Shown here: positions 55,529-63,591 of the stretch, one piece after another | Layout: each line of letters begins with the position of its first letter | Position numbering within the stretch: position 1 is the stretch's first letter | DNA from: Pseudomonas sp. CFII64 | GTDB taxonomy: Bacteria; Pseudomonadota; Gammaproteobacteria; Pseudomonadales; Pseudomonadaceae | Length of the DNA stretch: 64,000 nucleotides | Direction of reading: 5' to 3' | NCBI RefSeq assembly: GCF_000416235.1 | Contig: NZ_ATLO01000052.1 | Coordinates: 1-64,000 of the forward strand | Translations under genes and position numbers: made by a program | Notes under the pieces: model-generated | Seen by the model: the letters and a program-made list of their open reading frames with translations, nothing else | Told to the model about the DNA's origin: nothing | Database searches by the model: none

Positions 55529-58141
55529 TCAACGCTTGTCTTCGACTTTCCAGGCCTTGCCATCGTAGAACGCGCGCCAGCCGGTCGGCTTGCCTTCCAC
55601 TTCGGTCTGTACATATTGCTCTTTGGTCTTGCGGCTGTAACGGATCACCGATGGACGCCCGTCCGGATCTTTCTTCGGTGCTTCACAAAGGAAGTGATAC
55701 TTCGGATCGATCTCGTCCTTGTGCGGCGCGATTTCCATGACCAACGGCGCACGGGTTTCGCGGTTTTTCGGGAACTGGCTGGCAGCCAGGAACAAGCCCG
55801 AAGCGCCGTCACGCAGGATATAGGTGTCGTCGACCTTGTCGCACTTGAGTTCCGGCATCTTCACCGGGTCCATCTTCGGCGGCGCGGCGTCACCGCTCTT
55901 GAGCAGCTTGCGGGTGTTTTTGCATTCAGCATTGGTGCAACCGAAGAACTTGCCGAAACGGCCGGTCTTGAGCTGCATTTCGCTGCCGCACTTGTCACAT
56001 TCCAGGCTCGGACCTTCGTAGCCCTTGATGCGGTAAGTGCCCTCCTCGACTTCGAAGCCAGTGCAATCCGGGTTGTTGCCGCAGATGTGCAATTTGCGCT
56101 TCTCGTCCAGCAGGTAAGCATCCATCGCCGTATTACAGATATGGCAGCGATGCTTGCCGCGCAATACGCGGGACTCGGACTCACCCTCGTCGTCCTCGGC
56201 AATTTCATCGCCCGGCGTCAGGTTGACCGTGGCCTTGCAGCGTTCTTTCGGCGGCAGGCTGTAGCCCGAACAACCGAGGAATACCCCAGTGGATGCGGTA
56301 CGGATCTGCATCGGACGGCCACAGACCTTGCAAGGAATGTCGGTCATCACCGGTTCGTTGGAACGCATGCCGCTGTCCGGCGCTTCGGCTACTTCCAGCT
56401 TCTTCTTGAAGTCGCCATAGAACTCGTCGAGCACGTTCTTCCAGTCACGCTCGCCCTGGGCGACGTCATCGAGGTTTTCTTCCATGCCGGCGGTGAAGCC
56501 GTAGTCCATCAGGTTGGAGAAACTCTCGGACAGCCGCTCGGTGACGATATCGCCCATTTTTTCCGAGTAGAAGCGGCGGTTATGCAGCGCTACGTAGCCA
56601 CGGTCCTGAATGGTCGAGATGATCGCCGCGTAGGTCGAAGGACGACCGATGCCACGTTTTTCCATCTCTTTTACCAGGCTCGCTTCCGAGTAACGCGCAG
56701 GCGGCTTGGTGAAATGCTGGCTCGGGTCGAGCTTGATCAAGTTGAGGTTGTCGCCCTGAGCCATGTCCGGCAGGACGTCGTCGTCGCCAGGCTTGGTCAT
56801 CTGCGGCAGAACGCGGGTGTAACCGTCGAACTTCAGGATGCGGCCCTTGGCGCGCAGCTCGAAGGTACCGGCAGCAACGCTGACCGTGGTCGACAGGTAT
56901 TGCGCGGGCGGCATCTGGCACGCCACGAACTGGCGCCAGATCAGCTCGTACAGGCGCTCAGCATCGCGCTCCATGCCCGTCAGCTTGCTCGGATGGGTAT
57001 TGACGTCGGAAGGACGAATCGCTTCGTGAGCCTCCTGTGCGCCCTCTTTGCTGCTGTAGACGTTCGGCGACTCCGGCAGGTACTTCTTGCCGAACTCGGT
57101 TTCGATGTAGTCACGCGCCATGCTGACCGCGTCAGCCGACAGGTTGGTGGAGTCAGTACGCATGTAAGTGATGTGGCCCGCTTCATACAAGCGCTGCGCC
57201 ATCATCATGGTTTTCTTCACGCCGAAGCCCAGCCGATTACTGGCGGCCTGTTGCAGGGTCGACGTAATGAACGGTGCCGAAGGTTTGCTGCTGGTCGGCT
57301 TGTCTTCACGCTTGGCGATGCTGTAGGCGGACGCCTTGAGCTTTTCCAGCGCTGCCATGGCCGTCGCTTCGTTCAGCGGCTTGAAGGCCTCGCCGTTTTC
57401 CCGAGCCACTTCGAAGCGCACATTGGCGCCCTTGGCGGTGCCCAGGTCGGCGTGGATTTCCCAATATTCTTCAGGGTTGAACGCACGAATTTCGCGTTCC
57501 CGCTCGACCACCAGCTTCACGGCAACCGATTGCACGCGGCCAGCAGACAGGCCCCGGGCAACTTTCTGCCAGAGCAACGGCGAAACCATGTAACCCACGA
57601 CCCGGTCCAGGAAGCGGCGCGCCTGCTGAGCGTTCACCCGATCAATATCGAGCTCGCCTGGCTTGGAGAAGGCTTCCTGAATGGCTTTCTTGGTGATTTC
57701 GTTGAACACCACGCGCTTGTAGCGACTGTCATCACCACCGATGGCTTCGCGCAGGTGCCAGGCAATGGCTTCCCCCTCGCGATCCAAGTCGGTTGCGAGA
57801 TAGATGATGTCAGCATCCTTGGCGAGCCGGCGCAGCTCCTCGATCACCTTCTCCTTGCCGGGAAGGATTTCGTACTTGGCTTTCCAGCCGTGATCCGGAT
57901 CGACACCCATGCGCGAGACCAGCTGACGCTTGGCCTTCTCCTTGGGAGTAAGCACCGGCCCGTCGCCCGCGGCAGCTTTGCCTCGCTTGGCGGCAGGGTC
58001 TTTGCTGGCGCTAGCCGAACCGCTGGTGGGCAGGTCTCGGATATGGCCGATACTCGACTTCACCACGTACTGGTTGCCCAAATACTTGTTGATGGTCTTG
58101 GCCTTAGCCGGGGATTCCACGATGACCAGCGATTTGCCCAT
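55529..58141 (-). CDS. topA: DNA topoisomerase I (type IA)
   Basis: Relaxes negative supercoils by single-strand passage. The 870 residues start with the Toprim domain (SLVIVESPAKAKTINKYLG; DLDREGEAIAWHL near 120). The nucleophilic Tyr is in HITYMRTDSTNLSADA (about 330). C-terminal Zn-ribbon repeats begin CKVCGRPMQIR, CHICNTAMDAY and CDKCGSEMQLK (about 600-750). A final domain to residue 870 includes PKKDPDGRPSVIRYSRKTKE, the extended Pseudomonas type. The insertion SGSASASKDPAAKRGKAAAG (about 40-59) is low-complexity. Monocistronic, with its own terminator downstream. Confidence 0.98.
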   Translation of the reverse strand: MGKSLVIVESPAKAKTINKYLGNQYVVKSSIGHIRDLPTSGSASASKDPAAKRGKAAAGDGPVLTPKEKAKRQLVSRMGVDPDHGWKAKYEILPGKEKVIEELRRLAKDADIIYLATDLDREGEAIAWHLREAIGGDDSRYKRVVFNEITKKAIQEAFSKPGELDIDRVNAQQARRFLDRVVGYMVSPLLWQKVARGLSAGRVQSVAVKLVVEREREIRAFNPEEYWEIHADLGTAKGANVRFEVARENGEAFKPLNEATAMAALEKLKASAYSIAKREDKPTSSKPSAPFITSTLQQAASNRLGFGVKKTMMMAQRLYEAGHITYMRTDSTNLSADAVSMARDYIETEFGKKYLPESPNVYSSKEGAQEAHEAIRPSDVNTHPSKLTGMERDAERLYELIWRQFVACQMPPAQYLSTTVSVAAGTFELRAKGRILKFDGYTRVLPQMTKPGDDDVLPDMAQGDNLNLIKLDPSQHFTKPPARYSEASLVKEMEKRGIGRPSTYAAIISTIQDRGYVALHNRRFYSEKMGDIVTERLSESFSNLMDYGFTAGMEENLDDVAQGERDWKNVLDEFYGDFKKKLEVAEAPDSGMRSNEPVMTDIPCKVCGRPMQIRTASTGVFLGCSGYSLPPKERCKATVNLTPGDEIAEDDEGESESRVLRGKHRCHICNTAMDAYLLDEKRKLHICGNNPDCTGFEVEEGTYRIKGYEGPSLECDKCGSEMQLKTGRFGKFFGCTNAECKNTRKLLKSGDAAPPKMDPVKMPELKCDKVDDTYILRDGASGLFLAASQFPKNRETRAPLVMEIAPHKDEIDPKYHFLCEAPKKDPDGRPSVIRYSRKTKEQYVQTEVEGKPTGWRAFYDGKAWKVEDKR

Positions 58142-58255
58142 GGATCAGAAAATTCCTGAATACTGAAAATGAAAGACGGTTGGAGCCTGTCGAGGCCCCG
58201 CTATATATAGTGGCTACAACCCGAGGTCAAGCACGGGGTTGTGTTCGATCACGAT

Positions 58256-58492
58256 TCACGGCCTGGAAAAGAGACTCGGTTCAGCCTGGACCAAAGCAAA
58301 GCGCGGCACTTGCTCGCCGTCAACCTCGACAGACTCCAGAAACATTTCCAATGGGCGTACCCAGAGGCCGTAATCGCCATACAAGGCTTGGTAAAACACC
58401 ACTTCTTCTTCGGTCTCGGAGTGCCTGGCAACACTGAATACGCGGTACTCGGGGCCTTTGTAATGGCGGTAGAGCCCTGGCTGTAATTTCAT
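58256..58492 (-). CDS. DUF1653 family protein
   Basis: A 78-residue protein typical of DUF1653: MKLQPGLYRHYKGPEYRVF, then EEEVVFYQALYGDYGLWVRP and MFLESVEVDGEQVPRF. The start at 58492 fits the family. The 11-codon upstream extension (MFSNVSCEDSN) overlaps the ribosome-binding region. Lies between topA and fadA as in other pseudomonads. Role unknown. Confidence 0.85.
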   Translation of the reverse strand: MKLQPGLYRHYKGPEYRVFSVARHSETEEEVVFYQALYGDYGLWVRPLEMFLESVEVDGEQVPRFALVQAEPSLFSRP

Positions 58493-58554
58493 GTTGCTGT
58501 CCTCGCAAGACACATTGGAAAACAATTCTATAAACAGCTTTTGCCAAAATACAA

Positions 58555-58579
58555 AAGCCGGGGCACTTGGCCCCGGCTT
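58555..58579 (-). terminator. fadBA operon intrinsic terminator
   Basis: A perfect 10-bp stem, AAGCCGGGGC (58555-58564) and GCCCCGGCTT (58570-58579) around ACTTG. On the minus strand it is followed by TTTGTATTTTGG. Sits 17 bases after the fadA stop. Confidence 0.88.
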
Positions 58580-58595
58580 GCGTCACCCTGACAAA

Positions 58596-59771
58596 TCAGA
58601 CGCGTTCGAAGACGGTGGCGATGCCCTGACCCAGTCCGATGCACATGGTAGCAACGCCGAGGTGGCCGCCATTCTGCTTCATGACGTTGAGCAAAGTGCC
58701 GGAGATACGCGCACCGGAACACCCAAATGGATGGCCCAGAGCGATAGCACCGCCGTGCAGGTTAACCTTCTCGTTCATCTTGTCGAGCACTTTCAAATCT
58801 TTCAGCACTGGCAGGGCCTGTGCGGCAAAAGCTTCGTTGAGCTCGAAGAAGTCGATATCCGAGATGCTCAGACCCGCGCGCTTCAATGCTTTTTGAGTTG
58901 CTGGCACTGGCCCGTAACCCATGATTGCCGGGTCAACACCGGCCACAGCCATGGAACGAATGACCGCCATCGGCTGGATACCAAGATCCTGAGCACGCTG
59001 GGCAGACATGACGATCATGCATGATGCGCCATCAGTGATCTGCGAGGATGTGCCCGCGGTCACAGTTCCGCCTTTCGGATTGAAAGCCGGTTTCAAGGCC
59101 GCGAGGCTTTCCAGGGTGGTGTCCGGACGAATGGTTTCGTCGTAGTCGAAAACCTTGAGCAGGCCATTCTCGTCATACCCTTGCATCGGGATGATTTCAT
59201 CCTTGAACTTGCCTTCCAGCGTCGCCTTGTGGGCCAGCTGATGCGAACGCACGCCGAAAGCATCTTGTTGCTCGCGGGTGATGCCGTGCATCTTGCCGAG
59301 CATTTCCGCTGTCAGACCCATCATGCCCGACGCCTTCGCCGCGTACAGCGACATGTGCGGGTTTGGATCGACGCCGTGCATCATGCTGACGTGGCCCATG
59401 TGCTCAACGCCGCCAATGACGAACACATCGCCGTTGCCGGTCATGATCGCTTGCGCTGCGGTGTGCAGTGCGCTCATGGACGAACCGCACAGGCGGCTCA
59501 CGGTTTGTGCCGCCGAGGTGTGCGGGATCTGCGTCAGCAACGACGCCATGCGGGCGATGTTCCAGCCCTGCTCCAGGGTCTGGTTGACGCAACCCCAAAT
59601 AACGTCCTCGACTTCAGCCGGGTCGACTTTGCTGTTGCGTTCCAGCAATTTGCTGATCAAGTGCGCCGACATGTCTTCGGCACGGGTATTGCGGTGCATG
59701 CCACCCTTGGAGCGGCCCATCGGGGTGCGACCGAAGTCGACAATCACGACGTCTCTTGGATTCAAACTCAT
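58596..59771 (-). CDS. fadA: Acetyl-CoA acyltransferase FadA (3-ketoacyl-CoA thiolase)
   Basis: Last step of beta-oxidation and beta subunit of the FadBA complex. The 391-residue thiolase has the acyl-accepting Cys in SRLCGSSMSALHTAAQAI (about 92), the GGVEHMGHVSMMHGV loop, ELNEAFAAQALPVL, NLHGGAIALGHPFGCSGAR with the catalytic His, and the final Cys in TMCIGLGQGIATVFE. It starts 21 bases after fadB, so the two form one operon. The genes are PsrA-controlled in P. aeruginosa, and PsrA is encoded 6 kb away here. Confidence 0.97.
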   Translation of the reverse strand: MSLNPRDVVIVDFGRTPMGRSKGGMHRNTRAEDMSAHLISKLLERNSKVDPAEVEDVIWGCVNQTLEQGWNIARMASLLTQIPHTSAAQTVSRLCGSSMSALHTAAQAIMTGNGDVFVIGGVEHMGHVSMMHGVDPNPHMSLYAAKASGMMGLTAEMLGKMHGITREQQDAFGVRSHQLAHKATLEGKFKDEIIPMQGYDENGLLKVFDYDETIRPDTTLESLAALKPAFNPKGGTVTAGTSSQITDGASCMIVMSAQRAQDLGIQPMAVIRSMAVAGVDPAIMGYGPVPATQKALKRAGLSISDIDFFELNEAFAAQALPVLKDLKVLDKMNEKVNLHGGAIALGHPFGCSGARISGTLLNVMKQNGGHLGVATMCIGLGQGIATVFERV

Positions 59772-59792
59772 AAATTCACTCCTGAAAGGCGC

Positions 59793-61940
59793 TTAACCGA
59801 AGAAGCTCTGGCCGTTTTTGGCCATCTCACGCAGCTTCGCAGTCGGGTGGTACAAGGCGCCCAAGTCAGCATATTGGTCAGCCAGGGCGACGAATTCAGC
59901 GACGCCGATCGAGTCGATGTAACGCAACGCACCGCCACGGAACGGAGGGAAACCGATGCCGTAGATCAAGCCCATATCGGCTTCTGCGGCGGTATCGACG
60001 ATACCGTCTTCCAGGCAACGCACGGTTTCCAGGCACAGCGGGATCATCATCCAGTTGATGATGTCCTCGTCGGACACTTCGCGCTGTTCGTAGATGACCG
60101 GCTTGAGCACTTCAAGCACAGCGGCATCGGTGACTTTCTTCGGCTTGCCCTTCTTGTCCGTCTCGTAGGCGTAGAAACCTTTGCCGTTCTTCTGGCCGAG
60201 GCGCTTGGCTTCGTAGAGCGCGTCGATGGCAGAGCGACGGTCATCCTTCATGCGATCAGGGAAGCCTTCAGCCATCACGTCACGACCATGGTGGCCGGTG
60301 TCGATGCCGACCACGTCCATCAAATACGCCGGGCCCATTGGCCAGCCGAATTTTTCCATGACCTTGTCGATGCGCACGAAGTCCACGCCCGCGCTGACCA
60401 ACCTGGCGAAACCACCGAAGTACGGGAACAGCACGCGGTTGACCAGGAAGCCCGGGCAATCATTGACCACGATCGGGTTCTTGCCCATTTTCTTGGCGTA
60501 GGCCACGGTGGTCGCGATGGCGACTTCGCTGGACTTCTCGCCACGAATCACTTCAACCAGCGGCATCATGTGCACCGGGTTGAAGAAGTGCATGCCGACG
60601 AAATTTTCCGGACGCTTGAGGGCTTTGGCCAACAGACTGATGGAAATCGTCGAAGTATTGGACGCCAGAATGGTGTCTTCGCCCACTTGGGACTCGACTT
60701 CGGCCAATACCGCTTGCTTGACTTTGGGGTTCTCGACCACGGCTTCAACCACCAGATCGACATTTCCGAAATCGCCGTAGGACAGCGTCGGACGAATCGC
60801 GTTAAGCGCTTCAGCCATTTTCGGCACGGTCAGACGGCCTTTTTCAACGCGACTGCCGAGCAATTTGGCCGCTTCGTTCAGACCCAGCTGAATGGCGTCT
60901 TCGCGAATGTCCTTCATCAGGATCGGCGTGCCTTTGACAGCCGACTGATAGGCAATCCCGCCGCCCATGATGCCAGCGCCCAATACAGCCGCCTGCTTCA
61001 CGTCCTTGGCGACTTCGTCGTAGATCTTGGCTTTCTTTTTCAATTCCTGATCGTTCAGGAACAGACCGATCAGACTCTGCGCGGCAGAAGTCTTGGCCAT
61101 TTTCACGAAACCGGCGGCTTCGATTTCCAGCGCCTTGTCACGACCGAAGTTCGCGGCTTTCTGGATGGTCTTGATCGCTTCCACCGGCGCCGGATAGTTC
61201 GGACCGGCTTGACCGGCAACGAAACCTTTGGCGGTTTCGAACGCCATCATCTGTTCGATGGCGTTGAGCTTGAGCTTGTCCAGCTTCGGCTGGCGCTTGG
61301 CCTTGTGATCGAACTCGCCGGAAATGGCGCGCTTGATGAGGTCCAGGGCGGCCTCTTGCAGTTTTTCCGGTGCGACTACAGCGTCGACGGCGCCGACTTT
61401 CAGCGCGTCTTCAGCACGGTTTTCTTTACCGGAGGCAATCCACTCGATGGCGTTATCGGCACCGATGATCCGAGGCAAGCGAACTGTACCGCCGAAACCA
61501 GGGTAGAGGCCGAGCTTGACTTCCGGCAGGCCGATTTTGGCGCTACTGGACATGACTCGATAGTCAGCGGCCAGGCACATTTCCAGGCCACCGCCCAACG
61601 CGATGCCATTGATGGCGACAACGGTCGGTACGCCAAGGTCTTCAAAGTCGCTGAAAATCCGGTTGGCTTCCAGATTGCCCGCCAATAGCTCGGCATCCGG
61701 CAATTTGAAGTTTTCGACGAATTCGGTGATGTCAGCGCCGACGATAAACACGTCTTTGCCGCTGGTAACAATCACGCCCTTGATCGAACCATCAGCCTTG
61801 ATGGTGTCCACGGCCTGACGCAGGTCGTTGAGGGTGAGACGGTTGAACTTGTTGACGGACTCACCCTTGAGATCGAAATTCAATTCGACGATGCCACTCT
61901 CAAGAGCCTTAACCGTGATGGCTTTACCTTCGTAAATCAT
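59793..61940 (-). CDS. fadB: Multifunctional fatty acid oxidation complex alpha subunit FadB
   Basis: A 715-residue fusion of enoyl-CoA hydratase/isomerase (about 1-190) and L-3-hydroxyacyl-CoA dehydrogenase (about 310-700). The hydratase part shows KGVIVTSGKDVFIVGADITE and GIALGGGLEMCLAADYR, with catalytic Glu residues in LPEVKLGLYPGFGG. The dehydrogenase has the NAD Rossmann motif VLGAGIMGGGIAYQSA and GMHFFNPVHMMPLVEV with the catalytic His. The start at 61940 has GGAG eight bases upstream. A longer frame adds 13 non-family residues. First gene of the fadBA operon. Confidence 0.98.
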   Translation of the reverse strand: MIYEGKAITVKALESGIVELNFDLKGESVNKFNRLTLNDLRQAVDTIKADGSIKGVIVTSGKDVFIVGADITEFVENFKLPDAELLAGNLEANRIFSDFEDLGVPTVVAINGIALGGGLEMCLAADYRVMSSSAKIGLPEVKLGLYPGFGGTVRLPRIIGADNAIEWIASGKENRAEDALKVGAVDAVVAPEKLQEAALDLIKRAISGEFDHKAKRQPKLDKLKLNAIEQMMAFETAKGFVAGQAGPNYPAPVEAIKTIQKAANFGRDKALEIEAAGFVKMAKTSAAQSLIGLFLNDQELKKKAKIYDEVAKDVKQAAVLGAGIMGGGIAYQSAVKGTPILMKDIREDAIQLGLNEAAKLLGSRVEKGRLTVPKMAEALNAIRPTLSYGDFGNVDLVVEAVVENPKVKQAVLAEVESQVGEDTILASNTSTISISLLAKALKRPENFVGMHFFNPVHMMPLVEVIRGEKSSEVAIATTVAYAKKMGKNPIVVNDCPGFLVNRVLFPYFGGFARLVSAGVDFVRIDKVMEKFGWPMGPAYLMDVVGIDTGHHGRDVMAEGFPDRMKDDRRSAIDALYEAKRLGQKNGKGFYAYETDKKGKPKKVTDAAVLEVLKPVIYEQREVSDEDIINWMMIPLCLETVRCLEDGIVDTAAEADMGLIYGIGFPPFRGGALRYIDSIGVAEFVALADQYADLGALYHPTAKLREMAKNGQSFFG

Positions 61941-62250
61941 CAACTGATCTCCACGATATGGAAGCTGAACAATACACACCGAACGCTGGTTCTGGCGTGA
62001 CTACGACGTCGCCGTCGATGAAGCGCCAAATCACCAGGCACACCTGCCGGTGTAATAGCCGGGGCTCTGTAAGAGCCGTCTGACGGACCAAACGCTCAAT
62101 TCATACGCCCGTTTGATTTGGATGCGCCTACCTTCTGCCAAATCCGGATAATTGTCAATTCGGCTAATCGCCAATAAAACCGGGAAATGATCGGCCTGCG
62201 CACAAGTAACCGCCCCGGTCAGCAATCGTGATTGGCAGCTATTCAGCGCG
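61941..62250. promoter_or_regulatory. fadB leader/promoter region with two dyads
   Basis: Upstream part of a 583-base gap. It holds a 6-bp hairpin GGCTCT-GTA-AGAGCC (62063-62077) and a widely spaced CAAAC-N17-GTTTG dyad (62089-62115), whose half-sites equal those of PsrA but whose spacer is far longer than the known 2-4. A TTGACA at 62153-62158 (minus strand) could be a -35, but no convincing -10 was found. Confidence 0.35.
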
Positions 62251-62276
62251 TTTATCGTGACCAAACGGTGATAAAC
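62250..62276. promoter_or_regulatory. Imperfect dyad, possible operator or RNA hairpin
   Basis: GTTTATC (62250-62256) and GATAAAC (62270-62276) are perfect inverted arms, with ACC and GGT also able to pair inside. It lies upstream of the candidate small RNA on the plus strand. Confidence 0.4.
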
Positions 62277-62279
62277 CCG

Positions 62280-62497
62280 GACAGGTTTTTGCACCGAAGC
62301 AGGTCACTGGAGAAAAAAACTGAAGGAATCGCGACAAAACGGCGCAGAAGGTCTACATTCAGCGCACTGCACAAGACGGTGAACCAGTCATTCGACTCCG
62401 CCGCTCCAGCCCGCACTTTTCGGCATTGCACCGAAATGTGTTACAGATTATCGGCCTGCCTGGCCAACCCCGGCCCGATGTTGTTATCGGGCTTTTT
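62280..62497 (+). ncRNA. Candidate small RNA (5' end approximate)
   Basis: A strong intrinsic terminator at 62473-62497 reads on the plus strand, yet no plus-strand gene precedes it: fadB is divergent. The stretch before it has no convincing coding frame and contains a hairpin TTTCGG-CATTGCA-CCGAAA. A roughly 100-220 nt transcript starting between 62230 and 62400 would explain it. The 5' end is a guess. Not recognised as a named family. Confidence 0.4.
62473..62497 (+). terminator. Intrinsic terminator with no upstream gene
   Basis: GCCCGAT (62473-62479), loop GTTGTT, ATCGGGC (62486-62492), then TTTTT. A textbook rho-independent terminator on the plus strand. Confidence 0.85.
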
Positions 62498-62523
62498 AAT
62501 GCCTGAAATTCAGTCCACGGGCC

Positions 62524-62961
62524 TCAAGCCAGGGCTTTGAGCACCGCAGCAATACGCTGCAATACTTCCGCTTCGCCCCGCTCGGCCCAATACAGGGCAA
62601 TCATTTGCTCATCAGCCTCGACCTTGAACACATCAGCGGGCAGCGTGTGGAATTGAGTCAACAAGCTTTGATCCTCGCAGGGCTCGCGCCAGCGATTGAG
62701 CCAGACGCCGGACTCAGTCTGCCAGTACACCCAGGAGGCGGATTTTTCCATACGACGCGGCCGGTGATATTGCGCACAAGGGCTTGGCGGCTCTTTGGGT
62801 AACCAGTGCGGCCATTCCTGCGGCGCCAGTTGCATGCCCAGCCCCATGCGCCGCGCCTCCATGCGCAGGGCCATTGAACCGCTCTGTTGCCGCGATTGCC
62901 GCAGCCATACGAGCGGGCTGAGCATCACACCAACGATTGACAGGATTATCCAGAACGTCAT
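62524..62961 (-). CDS. Conserved hypothetical protein with N-terminal membrane helix
   Basis: A 145-residue protein with one N-terminal transmembrane helix (MTFWIILSIVGVMLSPLVWL) followed by a basic, Arg/Gln-rich segment (RQSRQQSGSMALRMEARRMG) and a cytosolic domain rich in Trp (EWPHWLPKEPP, WVYWQTESGVWLNRW). Start at 62961, with CAGG nine bases upstream. The 24-codon upstream frame is non-family. Its position between fadB and the universal stress gene is conserved in Pseudomonas. Function unknown. Confidence 0.75.
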   Translation of the reverse strand: MTFWIILSIVGVMLSPLVWLRQSRQQSGSMALRMEARRMGLGMQLAPQEWPHWLPKEPPSPCAQYHRPRRMEKSASWVYWQTESGVWLNRWREPCEDQSLLTQFHTLPADVFKVEADEQMIALYWAERGEAEVLQRIAAVLKALA

Positions 62962-63068
62962 ATAGCTGCCTGCCTTTTGATTCGTACCGCAATTAAAAAC
63001 AATGGCCTGCCCAGAAAGGCATGAAACAGCCATACTGATATCATTGCAAACCTCCGGAGGACTTCACC

Positions 63069-63509
63069 ATGAAGTATGAACACATTCTGGTCGCCGTTGA
63101 CCTTACTGAAGAGTGCAGCCCTGTACTTGCCCGCGGTCGCGAGGTAGCAGTGCGCAACGGCGCCAAGCTTTCACTGGTGCATATCGTCGAACCCATGGCC
63201 ATGGCCTTCGGTGGCGACGTGCCCATGGACCTTTCGCAACTGCAGCAACAGCAGTTCGATCAGGCCAAAGACAAACTCAAAGCACTGAAAGAAAATTATC
63301 CTGAAGTCAACGTGGGCGACGCCCATCTTGTCTACGGCCAACCGCGCCAGGAAATTCACGAACTGGCGCGCAAGGAAAACTGCGACCTGATCGTGGTCGG
63401 CAGCCATGGCCGTCACGGCTTGGCCCTGCTGCTCGGTTCGACCGCCAATGACGTGCTCCACGGCGCACCTTGTGACGTGCTGGCTGTACGCCTGAAAAAA
63501 GCTGAATAA
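63069..63509 (+). CDS. Universal stress protein UspA family
   Basis: A 146-residue single-domain Usp: starts YEHILVAVDLTEECSPVLARG and contains the ATP-binding signature in VVGSHGRHGLALLLGSTANDVLHGAPCDVLAVR (G-2X-G-9X-G-S/T pattern), so the nucleotide-binding type. The start at 63069 has a very strong CGGAGGA site. Monocistronic, divergent from the membrane protein gene, ended by a 15-bp stem terminator. Such proteins help Pseudomonas survive anaerobic or starvation stress, but no Anr box was seen upstream. Confidence 0.93.
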   Translation: MKYEHILVAVDLTEECSPVLARGREVAVRNGAKLSLVHIVEPMAMAFGGDVPMDLSQLQQQQFDQAKDKLKALKENYPEVNVGDAHLVYGQPRQEIHELARKENCDLIVVGSHGRHGLALLLGSTANDVLHGAPCDVLAVRLKKAE

Positions 63510-63536
63510 CTGCCAATCCCATCGCAGCCCGGCAGC

Positions 63537-63571
63537 AAAAAGCCCGAATCATTGACTGATTCGGGCTTTTT
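63537..63571. terminator. Bidirectional intrinsic terminator (usp / uup)
   Basis: A perfect 15-bp stem, AAAAAGCCCGAATCA and TGATTCGGGCTTTTT around TTGAC, between convergent genes. Confidence 0.93.
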
Positions 63572-63591
63572 TATGGCAACGCCAAACGCAT

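Noticed and set aside
55616..58159. 847-codon plus-strand frame opposite topA
   Set aside because: Antisense of a certain topoisomerase gene. Low-complexity Arg/Val/His content, no motif.
59181..61688. 835-codon plus-strand frame opposite fadBA
   Set aside because: Spans two real genes on the other strand, with His/Asp/Arg-rich composition and no family resemblance.
62232..62540. Short plus-strand frame in the fadB upstream gap
   Set aside because: No ribosome-binding site, unlikely composition, and it runs through the intrinsic terminator. A noncoding RNA explains the region better.
62962..63068. Anr/FNR box before the universal stress gene
   Set aside because: TTGATTCG is present but the matching ATCAA half is missing at the required spacing.
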